Source of the DNA: Collinsella phocaeensis
Lineage (GTDB): Bacteria; Actinomycetota; Coriobacteriia; Coriobacteriales; Coriobacteriaceae
DNA: 64,000 nt
Assembly: GCF_900119895.1 (NCBI RefSeq)
Contig: NZ_FQLR01000004.1
Location: forward strand, 1,364,001 to 1,428,000
Direction: 5' to 3'
Within the stretch, counting starts at the first letter, position 1, and each line of letters opens with the position of its first letter. The notes beneath the pieces were generated by a model. That model was not told the origin of the DNA, ran no database searches, and was given only the letters and a program-made list of their open reading frames with translations. Both the position numbers and the translations under genes were made by a program. Below are positions 8,857 through 18,196 of the stretch, in pieces.

Positions 8857-10023
8857 CTAGCCGAGCAGAGCCTCGACGTCGAGCGCGATCATGAGCTCCT
8901 CGTTGGTGGGAACCACGAGGACGCGGATCTTCGAATCCGGGGTGGAGATGACGCGCGGCTCGTCGGAGCGGATCTTGTTGAGCTCGGGGTCGATCTTCAC
9001 GCCCATCCAACCAAGGCGCTCGGCGACGCCGGCGCGCATGGTGACGGAGTTCTCGCCGATACCGGCGGTGAAGACCATGGTGTCAACGCCCTCCATGGAA
9101 GCGGCCATCTCGGCGAACAGCTGGGAGGTGCGGTAGTAGAACATCTCCATGGCCATGGCGCACTTCTCGTCGCCCTCGTTCATGCCCTCCTCGATATCAC
9201 GGGAGTCAGACGACTTGGCGGAAACGGCGAGCAGACCGGACTGCTTGTTCATCATGGTGTCGATCTCGTCGATGCTCATGTCGGCGACGCGGTTGAGATA
9301 GAAAACGGTCGCCGGGTCGACGGTACCGCAACGGGTGCCCATGATGAGGCCGTCGAGCGGGGTGAGGCCCATGGTGGTGTCCATGCACTTGCCGTCCTCG
9401 ATGGCGCAAAGCGACGCGCCGGAACCGAGGTGGCAGCTCACGACCTTGTGGGCCTCGCCGCCGAGGAACTCGTTGACCGTGCGCCAGATGAAACGGTGGC
9501 TGGTGCCGTGGGCGCCGTACTTGCGGACATGGTACTTCTCGACGACGTCACGCGGGATGGCATAGCGCCATGCGTGCTCGGGCATGTTGTAGTGGAACGC
9601 CGTGTCGGGGACGATCACGTTGCCGAGCTCCGGGAACATGTCGCGGCAGATCTCGATGACGTCGGCCTCGGCGTAGTTGTGCAGCGGTGCGAGCGGGGCG
9701 ACCTCACGGACCCAACCGAGGGTCTCGTCGGTGACCACGGCGGACTCGGGGAAGTACCAGCCGCCCTGGACGACACGGTGACCGATGCCCTCGATGGGCT
9801 GGTCGACGGACTTGAGGATCTCGAAGACGTGGCTGATGGCCGTCTTGTGGTCAGGAAGCGCGACTTCGAGCTTGCCCTTGACGCCCATCTCCTCGTGGCC
9901 GATGAAGGAACCGTCGATGCCGATGCGCTCGCAGTTGCCCTTGGCAAAGACCTCACGGGTATCGGTGTTGAGCAGCTGATACTTGAGGCTGGAGCTACCT
10001 GCGTTGACAACAAGTACGTTCAT
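8857..10023 (-). CDS. ackA: Acetate kinase
   Basis: Cytoplasmic acetate kinase, 388 residues, close to the usual 395-400. It converts acetyl phosphate and ADP to acetate and ATP. The N-terminal phosphate-binding signature is VLVNAGSSSLKYQLL and the second family signature is HLGSGASLCAIEDGKCMDTTMG. The C-terminal FTAGIGENS motif is intact. The ATG has GGGAGA 5 nt upstream. It is monocistronic: about 210 bp separate it from the HIT gene upstream, and a terminator follows. Its partner pta is elsewhere in the window. Confidence 0.96.
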   Translation of the reverse strand: MNVLVVNAGSSSLKYQLLNTDTREVFAKGNCERIGIDGSFIGHEEMGVKGKLEVALPDHKTAISHVFEILKSVDQPIEGIGHRVVQGGWYFPESAVVTDETLGWVREVAPLAPLHNYAEADVIEICRDMFPELGNVIVPDTAFHYNMPEHAWRYAIPRDVVEKYHVRKYGAHGTSHRFIWRTVNEFLGGEAHKVVSCHLGSGASLCAIEDGKCMDTTMGLTPLDGLIMGTRCGTVDPATVFYLNRVADMSIDEIDTMMNKQSGLLAVSAKSSDSRDIEEGMNEGDEKCAMAMEMFYYRTSQLFAEMAASMEGVDTMVFTAGIGENSVTMRAGVAERLGWMGVKIDPELNKIRSDEPRVISTPDSKIRVLVVPTNEELMIALDVEALLG

Positions 10024-10078
10024 GGATCTCCCATCTTGATACGGATGGTCCCGCGCCGCGCGGAACCGAAACGGTTAA

Positions 10079-10084
10079 ATAATA
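10079..10084 (-). promoter_or_regulatory. Candidate ackA -10 box
   Basis: On the minus strand, TATTAT lies about 56 nt before the ackA start in a short AT-rich patch (GGCGTATTATTTAACC). No convincing -35 element is seen. The rest of the 213-bp gap to the HIT gene holds only a small GCAGCACGGATGCTGC-type inverted repeat. Confidence 0.35.
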
Positions 10085-10236
10085 CGCCTTCTTTCGAATT
10101 TGTGAGAAAAACACTCCCCGCACACCCGAAGGGCGCGTAGGGGCAGCACGGATGCTGCGCGGGCGTCGATAGACGGGCATCGGGGCCGCATGGCGAGTGC
10201 ATGCCGCACCCGAACGGGTGCCGGGGCACGCCGGCG

Positions 10237-10572
10237 CTACACCAGGTTCTCGCCGAGCTCCTTGCCGCCGAGCACATGCATATGGACATGCATAACGGTC
10301 TGGCCGGCGCCTGCGCCGGTGTTCGCGATCACGCGGAACCCGTCGTCAAGGCCCTTGGCGCGGGCGACCTCGCCGACCGCGTGGACCATGGCGGCGAGCG
10401 TCCCGGCGGGAACGCCGTCGACGATGTTGTCGTAATGCGCCTTGGGAATGACGAGCGTGTGAACGGGCGCCTGGGGGTTGAGGTCGTCGAACGCGATCAC
10501 GAGGTCGTCCTCGTACACGACGCTCGACGGAATCTCGTGCGCGGCGATCTTGCAGAAGATGCAATCGGACAT
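10237..10572 (-). CDS. HIT-family nucleotide-binding protein
   Basis: A 111-residue histidine-triad protein, the usual size for the Hint branch. It hydrolyses purine nucleotide phosphoramidates such as AMP-lysine. The N-terminal CIFCKIAAHEIPSSVVYED is typical, and the catalytic triad is VMHVHMHVLGG near the C-terminus. ATG 10572 has AGGAG 7 nt upstream; an in-frame upstream extension to 10608 is not supported. It follows xseB in the same direction with about 70 nt between, so it may share the exonuclease VII transcript. Confidence 0.9.
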   Translation of the reverse strand: MSDCIFCKIAAHEIPSSVVYEDDLVIAFDDLNPQAPVHTLVIPKAHYDNIVDGVPAGTLAAMVHAVGEVARAKGLDDGFRVIANTGAGAGQTVMHVHMHVLGGKELGENLV

Positions 10573-10643
10573 GGCCACTCCTATCTCGTGGATGCGGTAC
10601 CGCCCCATTGTACGCCGGAGCGCGCGTCGCGGGGAACGAGCCG

Positions 10644-10910
10644 CTAGAGCCGAAGCTCGTCGCTCGTATCGGCGGCGGAGCCCTCGACGAGCACGTCCGC
10701 GCCCTCGTCGTTCTTGACGAGCAGGCTCACCTTCTGCTCGGCGTCCGCGAGGCGGGCACGCAGGCTGGCGAGCAGCTCCACCCCGCGCGTATAGCTGGCG
10801 AGAGACTCCTCGAGCTCCATCTCGCCGCTCTCCAGACCGCGGATGATGAGCTCGAGCTCCGTCGAGGCCTCTTTGTACGTGAGCTCGTCGACGTTCTTGT
10901 ATTCAGCCAT
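10644..10910 (-). CDS. xseB: Exodeoxyribonuclease VII small subunit
   Basis: An 88-residue small subunit of exonuclease VII, which degrades single-stranded DNA into acid-soluble oligonucleotides. It has the typical acidic helical sequence LTYKEASTELELIIRGLESGEM followed by LEESLASYTRGVELLASLRARLADAEQKV (helical pair). It begins 41 nt after the end of xseA, with AGGAGGCC before its ATG, so the two subunits are co-expressed. Length is normal for the family (70-90 residues). Confidence 0.93.
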   Translation of the reverse strand: MAEYKNVDELTYKEASTELELIIRGLESGEMELEESLASYTRGVELLASLRARLADAEQKVSLLVKNDEGADVLVEGSAADTSDELRL

Positions 10911-10951
10911 GATGGCCTCCTATCCGGGCGGCGGCAGCCGCCCTCTCGTTC

Positions 10952-12394
10952 TTACAATCGGTCCGCATCCAGACGGACGGAGTCGACGGTCGCCTCGATC
11001 GTGCCGTCGGCGACCAAAACGGCGATGCCGTCGCCCGGGTGTACGGCGGCAACGCTGGAAACGACGCCCCGCTCGCCGCGCGCGATGGCGTAGCCGCGGC
11101 CGATGACCTTGAGCGGCGAGAGGGCGTCGAGCGCGGCGGCGGCCCCGCCGAGGGACGCCGCGCGCGACTGGACCTGACGTTCGCCGGCGCGTCCGAGCCG
11201 CGTACCGGCAAGATCCAGCTCGTGGCGGAAGGATGCGATATGGGACTCCACCGCACGCAGCCGAGGAGCCAGGTTCTCGAACTGAGCGCCCGCGCGCTCG
11301 AAGGAGCGTGCGCAGGCGGCATCGAGGCGCTCGGCGCCCTGCTCGAGCTCGAACCGGCGGCGATCCACGAACGAGCGCGGGCCCTGCAGGCAGGGACGCG
11401 CGGCGAATGCGTCGAGCGCGAGCGACAACCGCCCCACGTACGCGGACCATGCGCGGACGCAACGCGACGCCGAGGCGTCGAGCGACGCCGAGGCGTCGGC
11501 GACGGAGCGCGACATCGCGGCGACCATGCGCTGCTCGCGGGCCGCGGTCACGCTCTCGAGGTCCGCCATCGTGGGCGCGACGGATTCGGCAGCCGCGGTG
11601 GGCGTCGAGCAGCGCCGGTCGCTCACCATGTCGCAGATGCTCGTATCGGGTTCATGGCCGATACCGGTGACCACGGGAACCGGGCATGCGGCCACGGCCC
11701 GCGCGAGGGCCTCGTCGTTGAACGTCATGAGGTCCTCGAACGAGCCGCCGCCGCGCACCAGCAGGATGCAGTCGGGCCGCTGGGCGGCGGCGCGCTCGAG
11801 CGCATCGGCGATCTGGGCCGGAGCGCCCTCGCCCTGGACCTTCGCGTCGACGCACACGAGCTCGACGAGCGGGTTCCGACGCCGGAGGGTGCGCTTCACA
11901 TCGTCGATCACGGCGCCGGAAAACGAGGTGACCACCGCGACGCGCGTGCAGAACGCGGGGATCTTCCGTTTGCGCTCCGGGTCCATGAGGCCTTCGCGCC
12001 TCAGGCGCTCGGCGAGCTGGGCCACCTGCTGGCGCAGCAGGCCCTCCCCCGCCAAGGTGAACGACCTGGCGACGAAGCTCATGCGCCCGGTCGCCTTGTA
12101 CAGGTTGAAACCGCCGGTGAACTGGACCTGCATGCCGTCGCGCAGCTCGAAGGAGCGCTTGGCGTACGCGCCCTTCCAGATGATGCAGTCCACGGCGCAC
12201 GAGGCGTCCTTGATCTGGAAATAGCAGTGCCCGCTCTTGGCGTTCGGCCCACGGAAGCCCGTGACCTCGCCCAGGACGGTAAGCTGCGAAATCGAGTCGA
12301 GTGCGTCGGCGGCGTACTGGACCGCCTGCGATACGGAGAGCGCACCCCCGTCCGAGCCGCGCGGCGCGCCGCCCGTCAGGCTCCATCCTTCCAT
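10952..12394 (-). CDS. xseA: Exodeoxyribonuclease VII large subunit
   Basis: Catalytic subunit of exonuclease VII, 480 residues from the ATG at 12394. An OB-fold DNA-binding domain comes first (LTVLGEVTGFRGPNAKSGHC), then the catalytic Exonuc_VII_L domain (VVTSFSGAVIDDVKRTLRRR, LVRGGGSFEDLMTFNDE, TGIGHEPDTSICDMVSD). The C-terminal RGYAIARGERG motif is present. GGGGGAAACGG precedes the chosen ATG; the frame runs back to 12469 but without a site. It forms an operon with xseB and perhaps the HIT gene. Confidence 0.94.
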   Translation of the reverse strand: MEGWSLTGGAPRGSDGGALSVSQAVQYAADALDSISQLTVLGEVTGFRGPNAKSGHCYFQIKDASCAVDCIIWKGAYAKRSFELRDGMQVQFTGGFNLYKATGRMSFVARSFTLAGEGLLRQQVAQLAERLRREGLMDPERKRKIPAFCTRVAVVTSFSGAVIDDVKRTLRRRNPLVELVCVDAKVQGEGAPAQIADALERAAAQRPDCILLVRGGGSFEDLMTFNDEALARAVAACPVPVVTGIGHEPDTSICDMVSDRRCSTPTAAAESVAPTMADLESVTAAREQRMVAAMSRSVADASASLDASASRCVRAWSAYVGRLSLALDAFAARPCLQGPRSFVDRRRFELEQGAERLDAACARSFERAGAQFENLAPRLRAVESHIASFRHELDLAGTRLGRAGERQVQSRAASLGGAAAALDALSPLKVIGRGYAIARGERGVVSSVAAVHPGDGIAVLVADGTIEATVDSVRLDADRL

Positions 12395-12499
12395 CCGTTT
12401 CCCCCTTTCTGCAGGGCAATCCGTCGGCCCCATGCTATCTCGGCGTCCGGACACGCACCGCCTCCGCACCTTAAGGGCCGGATGCGGGGCGAAGCGCCG

Positions 12500-13204
12500 C
12501 TACCGCTCGTCGCCGTTCGTCCGGGAAAACAGGTAGAGCAGCTGCATGATGCTCGTGAGGGCCGCGGCGACGTACGTGAGGGCGGCGGCGGTGAGCACCT
12601 TGCGCGCACCGCGCACCTGCTTCTCGCTCATTCCGGACGCCTCGATGTAGGCGACTGCGCGGCGGCTCGCGTCGATTTCGACCGGAAGCGTGACGAGCTG
12701 GAACACCACCGAGAAAGCGAACAGCGCGATGGCCAGCGCGGTGAGCCCCGAGATGTTCATGAAGACGCCCAGCATGAAGACGATCATCCAGGTGCCCTGG
12801 GTGAAGTTGACCACCGGGACGAGCGCCGCGCGCACGCGCATCATCGCGAACCCCTGCGCTCGCTGGACGGCATGGCCCGCCTCATGGCACGCGACGGCCA
12901 CGCTGGCCACCGATCCGCCCGACATGTTGTCGGAGGAGAGGTGCAGGTTGTTATCGCGCGGATCGTAGTGATCGGTCAAGCGTCCCGCCACGCGCACGAT
13001 GCCCACCTGGCCGCACCCGTTCGCGTCGAGCATCCGGCGCGCGACGTCGGCGCCGCTGGCGCCGTCCGAGGCCACGCGGGACCATACGCGGTAGGTGCGG
13101 TCGATATAGCCCTGGGCCGCGAGGCCGAGGACCGTGGACGCGATGACGAGCAGCAGGTATGCCGGATCGATGCCGAAGCCGTATCCGAAACCGTAGTAGG
13201 GCAT
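12500..13204 (-). CDS. Membrane zinc metallopeptidase (YugP/Zn_peptidase_2 type)
   Basis: A 234-residue membrane protein with an N-terminal hydrophobic segment, the zinc-binding signature ACHEAGHAVQ (HEXXH) near residue 107, and two or three hydrophobic segments afterwards (WMIVFMLGVFMNISGLTAL). It matches the YugP-like group, whose cellular role is not well established. It carries the usual PRDNNLHLSSDNMSG stretch ahead of the active site. It lies between rnd and xseA in the same direction, about 120 nt from rnd and 105 nt from xseA. Confidence 0.88.
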   Translation of the reverse strand: MPYYGFGYGFGIDPAYLLLVIASTVLGLAAQGYIDRTYRVWSRVASDGASGADVARRMLDANGCGQVGIVRVAGRLTDHYDPRDNNLHLSSDNMSGGSVASVAVACHEAGHAVQRAQGFAMMRVRAALVPVVNFTQGTWMIVFMLGVFMNISGLTALAIALFAFSVVFQLVTLPVEIDASRRAVAYIEASGMSEKQVRGARKVLTAAALTYVAAALTSIMQLLYLFSRTNGDER

Positions 13205-13326
13205 GGGTCAACCTTTCGAGTCGGTCGGTGCGTGAGCGTGCAGCGGTCCTTGTACCCACCCCGGGCGGGCTCGGCGCGATGCGCGTCCGACTGCACGAAA
13301 TCTCGCACATCGACCGAATCGCGCAC

Positions 13327-14460
13327 CTAGAGGATCTGGACGGCTCCGTCCTTGACGGTCAGGCCCATGTTGCCGGACAGCAGGTCGTCCAGAAGGGTTC
13401 CCACGAGCTCGAACCGCCAGCCCTCGCGCAGGCGGCTCGAAGCCGGATCGTCGATATAGGACAGGAGCTCGTCGCGGCTGGCGATGAGCGACGTCGCGAC
13501 GCCTGTGCGCTCGGAGACGAGGCGGAGCAGGGCGAACATGAGGTCGCAGACGCTCTCCGTCTCCGGAGAGGGGGCGCGGCGCGCGTGCCCGATGAAGGGC
13601 AGCCGCTCCTGCGGGCAGGATGCGCCGCGCGCGGCGGCGGCGAGCACGGCCTCCACGTCGCGCTCGGAGAGCTGCTCGGTTCCCCGGACGCGCTTGAGGT
13701 CCGCAGCGTCGCGCGGAGCGCGCTTGACGAGCGCCATGAGCACCTCGTCGGACATGACCCACTTGCGCGGGATGTCGCGCGAGCTTGCGCGCTGCTCGCG
13801 CCAGGCGGCCAGCTCGCGGGCGACCGCGAGCTGGCGACGCGTGCACGAGCTGATGCGCTTCACGCGCTTGAAGGCAAGGCGCGGGTCGACGACGTAGTGT
13901 CCGAGGTCCCGTAAGGGGGCGAGCTCGCTTTCGACCCAGGTCAGGCGCCCCTCCTCGGCGAGGCGGGCGGCGATGACGTCGTAGGCGCGAATCAGGTAGC
14001 GCACGTCATCGACGGCATATTCCATCTGCTTGCCGGTGAGCGGGCGATGAGACCAGTCGGTGAGCGACTCGCTTTTGGGTAGCGCGACACCGCAGAAGGC
14101 CTGCACGAGGTTGTTGTAGGACATCTGCATGCGCTCGCCCAAAAACGCGGCGGCGACCTGCGTGTCGAAGATGGGCGCGGGCAGGACGCCGAGCGCATGG
14201 TAGAGGACCTCCATGTCCTGCGAGCACGCATGGAACACCTTGAGGACGTCCGCATTCCCCATGAACGCGGCGAGCGGCCCCAGATCATCGATGGCGAGCG
14301 GGTCTATGACGACGCACTCGTCCGGCGTCGCGGCCTGGACCAGGCAGAGCCTCGGATGGTACGTGCGCTCCCTGAGAAATTCCGTGTCGATCGCGACGGC
14401 CGCATAGGCGGAAGCGCGGTCGCAGAATGCCTGCAGGTCCTCATATGTAGATATGTACAT
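13327..14460 (-). CDS. rnd: Ribonuclease D
   Basis: A 377-residue 3'-5' exoribonuclease that trims tRNA and other stable RNA precursors. DEDDy motifs are visible: AIDTEFLRERTYHPRLCLVQ (Exo I), FHACSQDMEVLYH (Exo II) and YAVDDVRYL (Exo III with Tyr). An HRDC domain follows (ELAAWREQRASSRDIPRKWV). Length is normal for RNase D. It diverges from the lipid kinase gene across a 90-bp gap that carries TATACT on the plus strand. Confidence 0.93.
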   Translation of the reverse strand: MYISTYEDLQAFCDRASAYAAVAIDTEFLRERTYHPRLCLVQAATPDECVVIDPLAIDDLGPLAAFMGNADVLKVFHACSQDMEVLYHALGVLPAPIFDTQVAAAFLGERMQMSYNNLVQAFCGVALPKSESLTDWSHRPLTGKQMEYAVDDVRYLIRAYDVIAARLAEEGRLTWVESELAPLRDLGHYVVDPRLAFKRVKRISSCTRRQLAVARELAAWREQRASSRDIPRKWVMSDEVLMALVKRAPRDAADLKRVRGTEQLSERDVEAVLAAAARGASCPQERLPFIGHARRAPSPETESVCDLMFALLRLVSERTGVATSLIASRDELLSYIDDPASSRLREGWRFELVGTLLDDLLSGNMGLTVKDGAVQIL

Positions 14461-14550
14461 GCCTCACCCGTGATGGTTTGCCGCTCCGCGCGCGGAGGGT
14501 AGGATAGTCGACACGATTACTATACTCGGCTTTGCACGAACGGGGAACAC

Positions 14551-15468
14551 ATGCGCATCCTCATCATCCACAACCTCGCGTCCGGCCCGAGCTCCGACGA
14601 GATCTTCGCGTTCGCGCGCGCCCTCTCGATAGGCGGCGACGAGATCTGCATGCGGTTCATCGGAGACGGCATGGAGCCGGAGGATGCGGTCGCCGACGTC
14701 CGCACCTTCGACCGCGTCGTCATCTCGGGCGGCGACGGCACCGTCTCCAACGTCCTGGACAGCCTGCGCGACACGCACGTGCCCGCGCTCATCTTCCCCT
14801 CCGGCACCGCCAACCTCTTCTTCAACAACATCGGCAACGCCCCCGAGGCGGCCGCGCTCGCCAAAGCGTGCCGCGAGGGCCGCACCGCCCAGGTGGACAT
14901 GGGAGAGCTCTTCTGGACGGACGAGGCGGGCGAGGTACGCCGGCACGGGTTCATCATCATCGCCGGGTCCGGGTTCGACGCGGCCATCATGCAGAAGGCC
15001 GCTCCCAGCAAAAACGAGATCGGCGAGATCGCCTACGTTCTCGCGGCCCTGGGAACGCCCGAGCCCGACGTCGCCCGCTTCACGATCGAGCACGACGGCG
15101 TCGTCGACGAGCTCGACGGCATCAGCTGCATGGTCGCCAACACGGCCCTCATCCAAAACGACATCAACCTCTTCCCCGAATGCCGCATGGACGACGGCCT
15201 CATCGACATCGCGGTGATCGAGCCCGCGGCGACCGTCCAGCTTCTCCCCACGCTACTCGCGGGCGTCTTCGACCCCGCCGGTCGCGGGCTGGGCCGCCCC
15301 CAGTTCAAGATGTTCCAGGCCAAGGAGGCCAAGATAACCTGCACCCCGTCGCTCGGCATGCAGTTCGATGGCGAGCTCATCGAGAACAACTCCGGGTGCT
15401 TCGGCGCTCGGGTGCTTCCGAAATACCTCGACGTCATCATCGACGACTTCTCGCCGCTCGGCCGCTAA
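14551..15468 (+). CDS. Diacylglycerol/lipid kinase family protein (YegS/BmrU-like)
   Basis: A 305-residue cytoplasmic lipid kinase of the DAGK catalytic family, which phosphorylates diacylglycerol or a related lipid. The nucleotide-binding motif is VVISGGDGTVSNVLDSL near residue 65, followed by FPSGTANLFFNNIG. The C-terminal half shows the family pattern DDGLIDIAVI. It is transcribed away from rnd; TATACT at about 14520 is a plausible -10 box. A long hairpin (15497-15541) follows the gene. Confidence 0.88.
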   Translation: MRILIIHNLASGPSSDEIFAFARALSIGGDEICMRFIGDGMEPEDAVADVRTFDRVVISGGDGTVSNVLDSLRDTHVPALIFPSGTANLFFNNIGNAPEAAALAKACREGRTAQVDMGELFWTDEAGEVRRHGFIIIAGSGFDAAIMQKAAPSKNEIGEIAYVLAALGTPEPDVARFTIEHDGVVDELDGISCMVANTALIQNDINLFPECRMDDGLIDIAVIEPAATVQLLPTLLAGVFDPAGRGLGRPQFKMFQAKEAKITCTPSLGMQFDGELIENNSGCFGARVLPKYLDVIIDDFSPLGR

Positions 15469-15496
15469 CCTCCGCCGCAGGTCGCACCAAGGAAGC

Positions 15497-15541
15497 GAGA
15501 CACGACCCCGCGTCCCGTCCCGGCGCGCGGGGTCGTGTCTC
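15497..15541 (+). terminator. Long hairpin after the lipid kinase gene
   Basis: GAGACACGACCCCGCG pairs exactly with CGCGGGGTCGTGTCTC across a 13-nt loop, 28 nt past the lipid kinase stop. There is no T-run, so it may act in Rho-dependent termination or RNA stability rather than as an intrinsic terminator. Confidence 0.55.
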
Positions 15542-15619
15542 GGCATGGCGTATCCGCCGTCCGTCCCGAATCCGACGAGCGTGCGCCCGCGCGCCTCCGA
15601 GCTCGGCCCGCATGGCGCC

Positions 15620-15906
15620 CCAACTTCGTCTGTTAGCTGACATAATATGCAAATATGTATAACGCAATCATATCGGGTATGTCTTTATTCTCACGATACC
15701 TCATTGGTTTAATAATTACTTTATTCAGATATAGTGACCATATTCACGAGTTTTATTCCATCCACCGACGTTTTTAACCGTTCGGCTTCAAATTCTTCCC
15801 ATATTCCCAAGATGCGCAGCCACTCGAATACCATTCATTTTGCAGTCGATTTTATTCATTTCGTACAACCCGTGCGATACGGTCCGACTGCGGAAGGAGA
15901 GCTGCC
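15620..15906 (+). promoter_or_regulatory. AT-rich upstream region of the surface dipeptidase gene
   Basis: This stretch of nearly 290 bp is far richer in A and T than its neighbours (for example TTTAATAATTACTTTATTC) and holds no gene. Several TATAAT-like hexamers occur (CATAAT at about 15642, TATAGT at about 15731), so a promoter cannot be placed with confidence. An AAGGAGA site sits at its end, 7 nt before the ATG at 15907. The composition suggests a long 5' leader or an upstream AT-rich activating region. Confidence 0.4.
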
Positions 15907-18033
15907 ATGCTCACGAACCCCAACCGTGCCCCGCTGCCGCGCGTCCGCGTGGCGGCCGCAGGCCTCATGCTCGGCGCCGCCGCGCTGGCCTGCGCCCCCT
16001 CCGATGCCCTCGCCTGCACGCAGGTGTGGGTGCCCGATGCGTTCACGCAGACCGGTGACCGCTACGTCGGCCGCTCGGAGGACTACGCATCGCGCCACGT
16101 CAAGATCTTCGGCGTGCAGGAGCCCGTCGCGGGCAAGGTCTACGAATCGGAGGAAAGCGACTTCCACATGAAGTCCCGCCTGCCCAAGACCTACCGCTAC
16201 ACCTACGTGCGCGACCACCCGAGCGATTGGGACGGCAGCCATTTCTCCTACTCCGAGGCGGGCATCAACGAGCACGGCGTGTCCTGCTCCGCAACGCTCA
16301 CGACGAACGCGAGCGACGAGATCCTCGCCGTGGACCCGCTCTGCGACTTCGACAACCCCAACGGAGAGACCGGCGGCATCGGCGAGTTCAACTACGCCGA
16401 CGTCATCCTCGGCGAAAACAAGACCGCGCGCGAAGCCGTGATCCTTCTCGGCGAGGTCCTCGACGAGCACGGGACGAGCGGTAATGACCAGATCACCATC
16501 TCCGATACGGACGAGTCCTGGCTGTTCTGCGCCCTCTCGGGGCATCAGTGGATCGCCTTCCAGCTGCCGGCCGACCAGGTCTCGGTCAACCCGAACATGG
16601 GCAACCTGCTGTTCGACGTCGACCTCGACGACAGCGAGACCTGCCTGCACTCCAAAGACCTCCTCGAGCTTCCGCGCCAGCACGGCCTGCTTGAGACCTA
16701 CGAGGACGGCGCGCCCAACATCGCGGGCACCTACGGCCGGCCGGATGACGGCCAGGGCGTGGGGCAGATGACCCGCTACGTCCAGGGCCGTCATTACTTC
16801 GGCGCGTCCCTCGCCCAGGAGCTCTACGACCTCGACGCGAGCCGCGGCGGCGTCACCCGCCTGGACTCCCCCGCCCTCTTCTTCACGCCCGGCACCAAGG
16901 ACATGGACACCGCGTTCATCCTGCGCTCGCTTGCCGCACGCGGGGAGGGCACCGACGTGGACGCCAACGCGCATGCGGGGTTCTACGCCATAGGCAACAA
17001 CCGCACCGTCGAGAGCCATATGTTCCAGATTCGCGAGGAGCTGCCCGACGACATCGCCACCGTCCAGTGGGAGGCGCTCTCCCGCGCCGAGTTCTCGGTG
17101 TTCGTGCCGCTGTACTCCGCCCTGATCACCGAGCCCAGCCCCTATTTCAGCAACCTCGACTGCGATGAGTCCCACCAGGGTCCGGACCAGTCCGACGACG
17201 TCGCCTTCGCCCTGCAGGAGGAGCCCGAGGACTCCCTGCCCTTCGTCCTCATGGACATCAACACGCTCGCGTACAACCACCGCGACAGCATGTCGTCGGG
17301 AACCCGAGCCTACCTCGACGCGCTGCAGAACCAGATCATCGAGCAGCACGCCCTCGTCGACGCGGTGATGCGCCAGACGCCCGCCGAGCAGCGCGCCGAG
17401 CTGGCGGACAAGGCTCAAGATACCGTCGTCGAGCAGACCTACCGAAAGTGCGATGCCCTGCTGGACGAGATGCGCGCCTACGTCAAGGCCGGCGACTTCG
17501 ACGCCCCGTTCTCCCCGTCCGACCTGGCCCAGTCCGGAGACCTGCAGGCGCCGCTGACCTATGCCGCGACCTTCGTTGCGCCCTCGATCGCGAAGCAGCC
17601 CGCCGATGCGACCTATGAGCAGGGGGCCGAGGCGGCCGACCTTTCCGTCGAAGCGGACGGAAACGCCACCGGCCAGCTCTCCTACGAGTGGTTCGTGGCG
17701 GGCGAGACGCCGACCTCGACCGGGATCAAAGCCGCAAGCATGCCCGTAAGCACCGATGCGGTGGGGACCACCGGCTACTTCTGCCGCGTCACCAACGCCG
17801 CCGGGCTCAGCTGCGACAGCGCGGTCGCGACCATCACCGTCACGGAGCCCGCTCGGAAACCGGAGCCCCCGAAGAAGGAGGAGGGCGGAAAGCCGCAGAC
17901 CGGTAACAAGCCCAAGCCGGGCGACCTGCCGCAGACCGGAGACCCTGCGAGCATGACCGTCCTCGGCTTGCTCGCCGCGGGCGGGATCGGCGCCCTCGGA
18001 TACGGCGCGAGCCGTCGACGCAAGACGCGCTAG
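15907..18033 (+). CDS. Cell-wall-anchored C69-family dipeptidase
   Basis: A 708-residue secreted peptidase of family C69. A signal peptide (hydrophobic VRVAAAGLMLGAAALACAPS) ends just before ACTQVWVPDA, whose Cys is the expected N-terminal nucleophile. The peptidase domain runs to about residue 520 (GRSEDYASRHVKIFG, YSEAGINEHGVSCSATLT). An Ig-like domain follows (PADATYEQGAEAADLSVEA to TATITV-like strands), then a Pro/Lys-rich linker and the sortase signal LPQTGD, a hydrophobic stretch and RRRKTR. It should be covalently attached to peptidoglycan and cleave dipeptides outside the cell. It is flanked by hairpins on both sides, so likely monocistronic. Confidence 0.92.
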   Translation: MLTNPNRAPLPRVRVAAAGLMLGAAALACAPSDALACTQVWVPDAFTQTGDRYVGRSEDYASRHVKIFGVQEPVAGKVYESEESDFHMKSRLPKTYRYTYVRDHPSDWDGSHFSYSEAGINEHGVSCSATLTTNASDEILAVDPLCDFDNPNGETGGIGEFNYADVILGENKTAREAVILLGEVLDEHGTSGNDQITISDTDESWLFCALSGHQWIAFQLPADQVSVNPNMGNLLFDVDLDDSETCLHSKDLLELPRQHGLLETYEDGAPNIAGTYGRPDDGQGVGQMTRYVQGRHYFGASLAQELYDLDASRGGVTRLDSPALFFTPGTKDMDTAFILRSLAARGEGTDVDANAHAGFYAIGNNRTVESHMFQIREELPDDIATVQWEALSRAEFSVFVPLYSALITEPSPYFSNLDCDESHQGPDQSDDVAFALQEEPEDSLPFVLMDINTLAYNHRDSMSSGTRAYLDALQNQIIEQHALVDAVMRQTPAEQRAELADKAQDTVVEQTYRKCDALLDEMRAYVKAGDFDAPFSPSDLAQSGDLQAPLTYAATFVAPSIAKQPADATYEQGAEAADLSVEADGNATGQLSYEWFVAGETPTSTGIKAASMPVSTDAVGTTGYFCRVTNAAGLSCDSAVATITVTEPARKPEPPKKEEGGKPQTGNKPKPGDLPQTGDPASMTVLGLLAAGGIGALGYGASRRRKTR

Positions 18034-18063
18034 CGCACCGGGCCGCGCATAAGGCCGACAACA

Positions 18064-18112
18064 CGACGAGGGGCCATCCGATCGCTCGCGCGATCCGGAT
18101 GGCCCCTCGTTC
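18064..18112. terminator. Bidirectional terminator between C69 dipeptidase and argH
   Basis: ACGAGGGGCCATCCG pairs with CGGATGGCCCCTCGT around a GC-rich loop (GATCGCTCGCGCGATC core), 31 nt past the dipeptidase stop. Only TTCT follows on the plus strand. It sits between two convergent genes and can serve both. Confidence 0.7.
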
Positions 18113-18196
18113 TCGCGCATCGGACCGGCCCCGACGCGCCGAAGCGGCCAAGATTGCACCGGGCCGGCACGTCTGAGCTCCGGCCCGTGCGCCCGC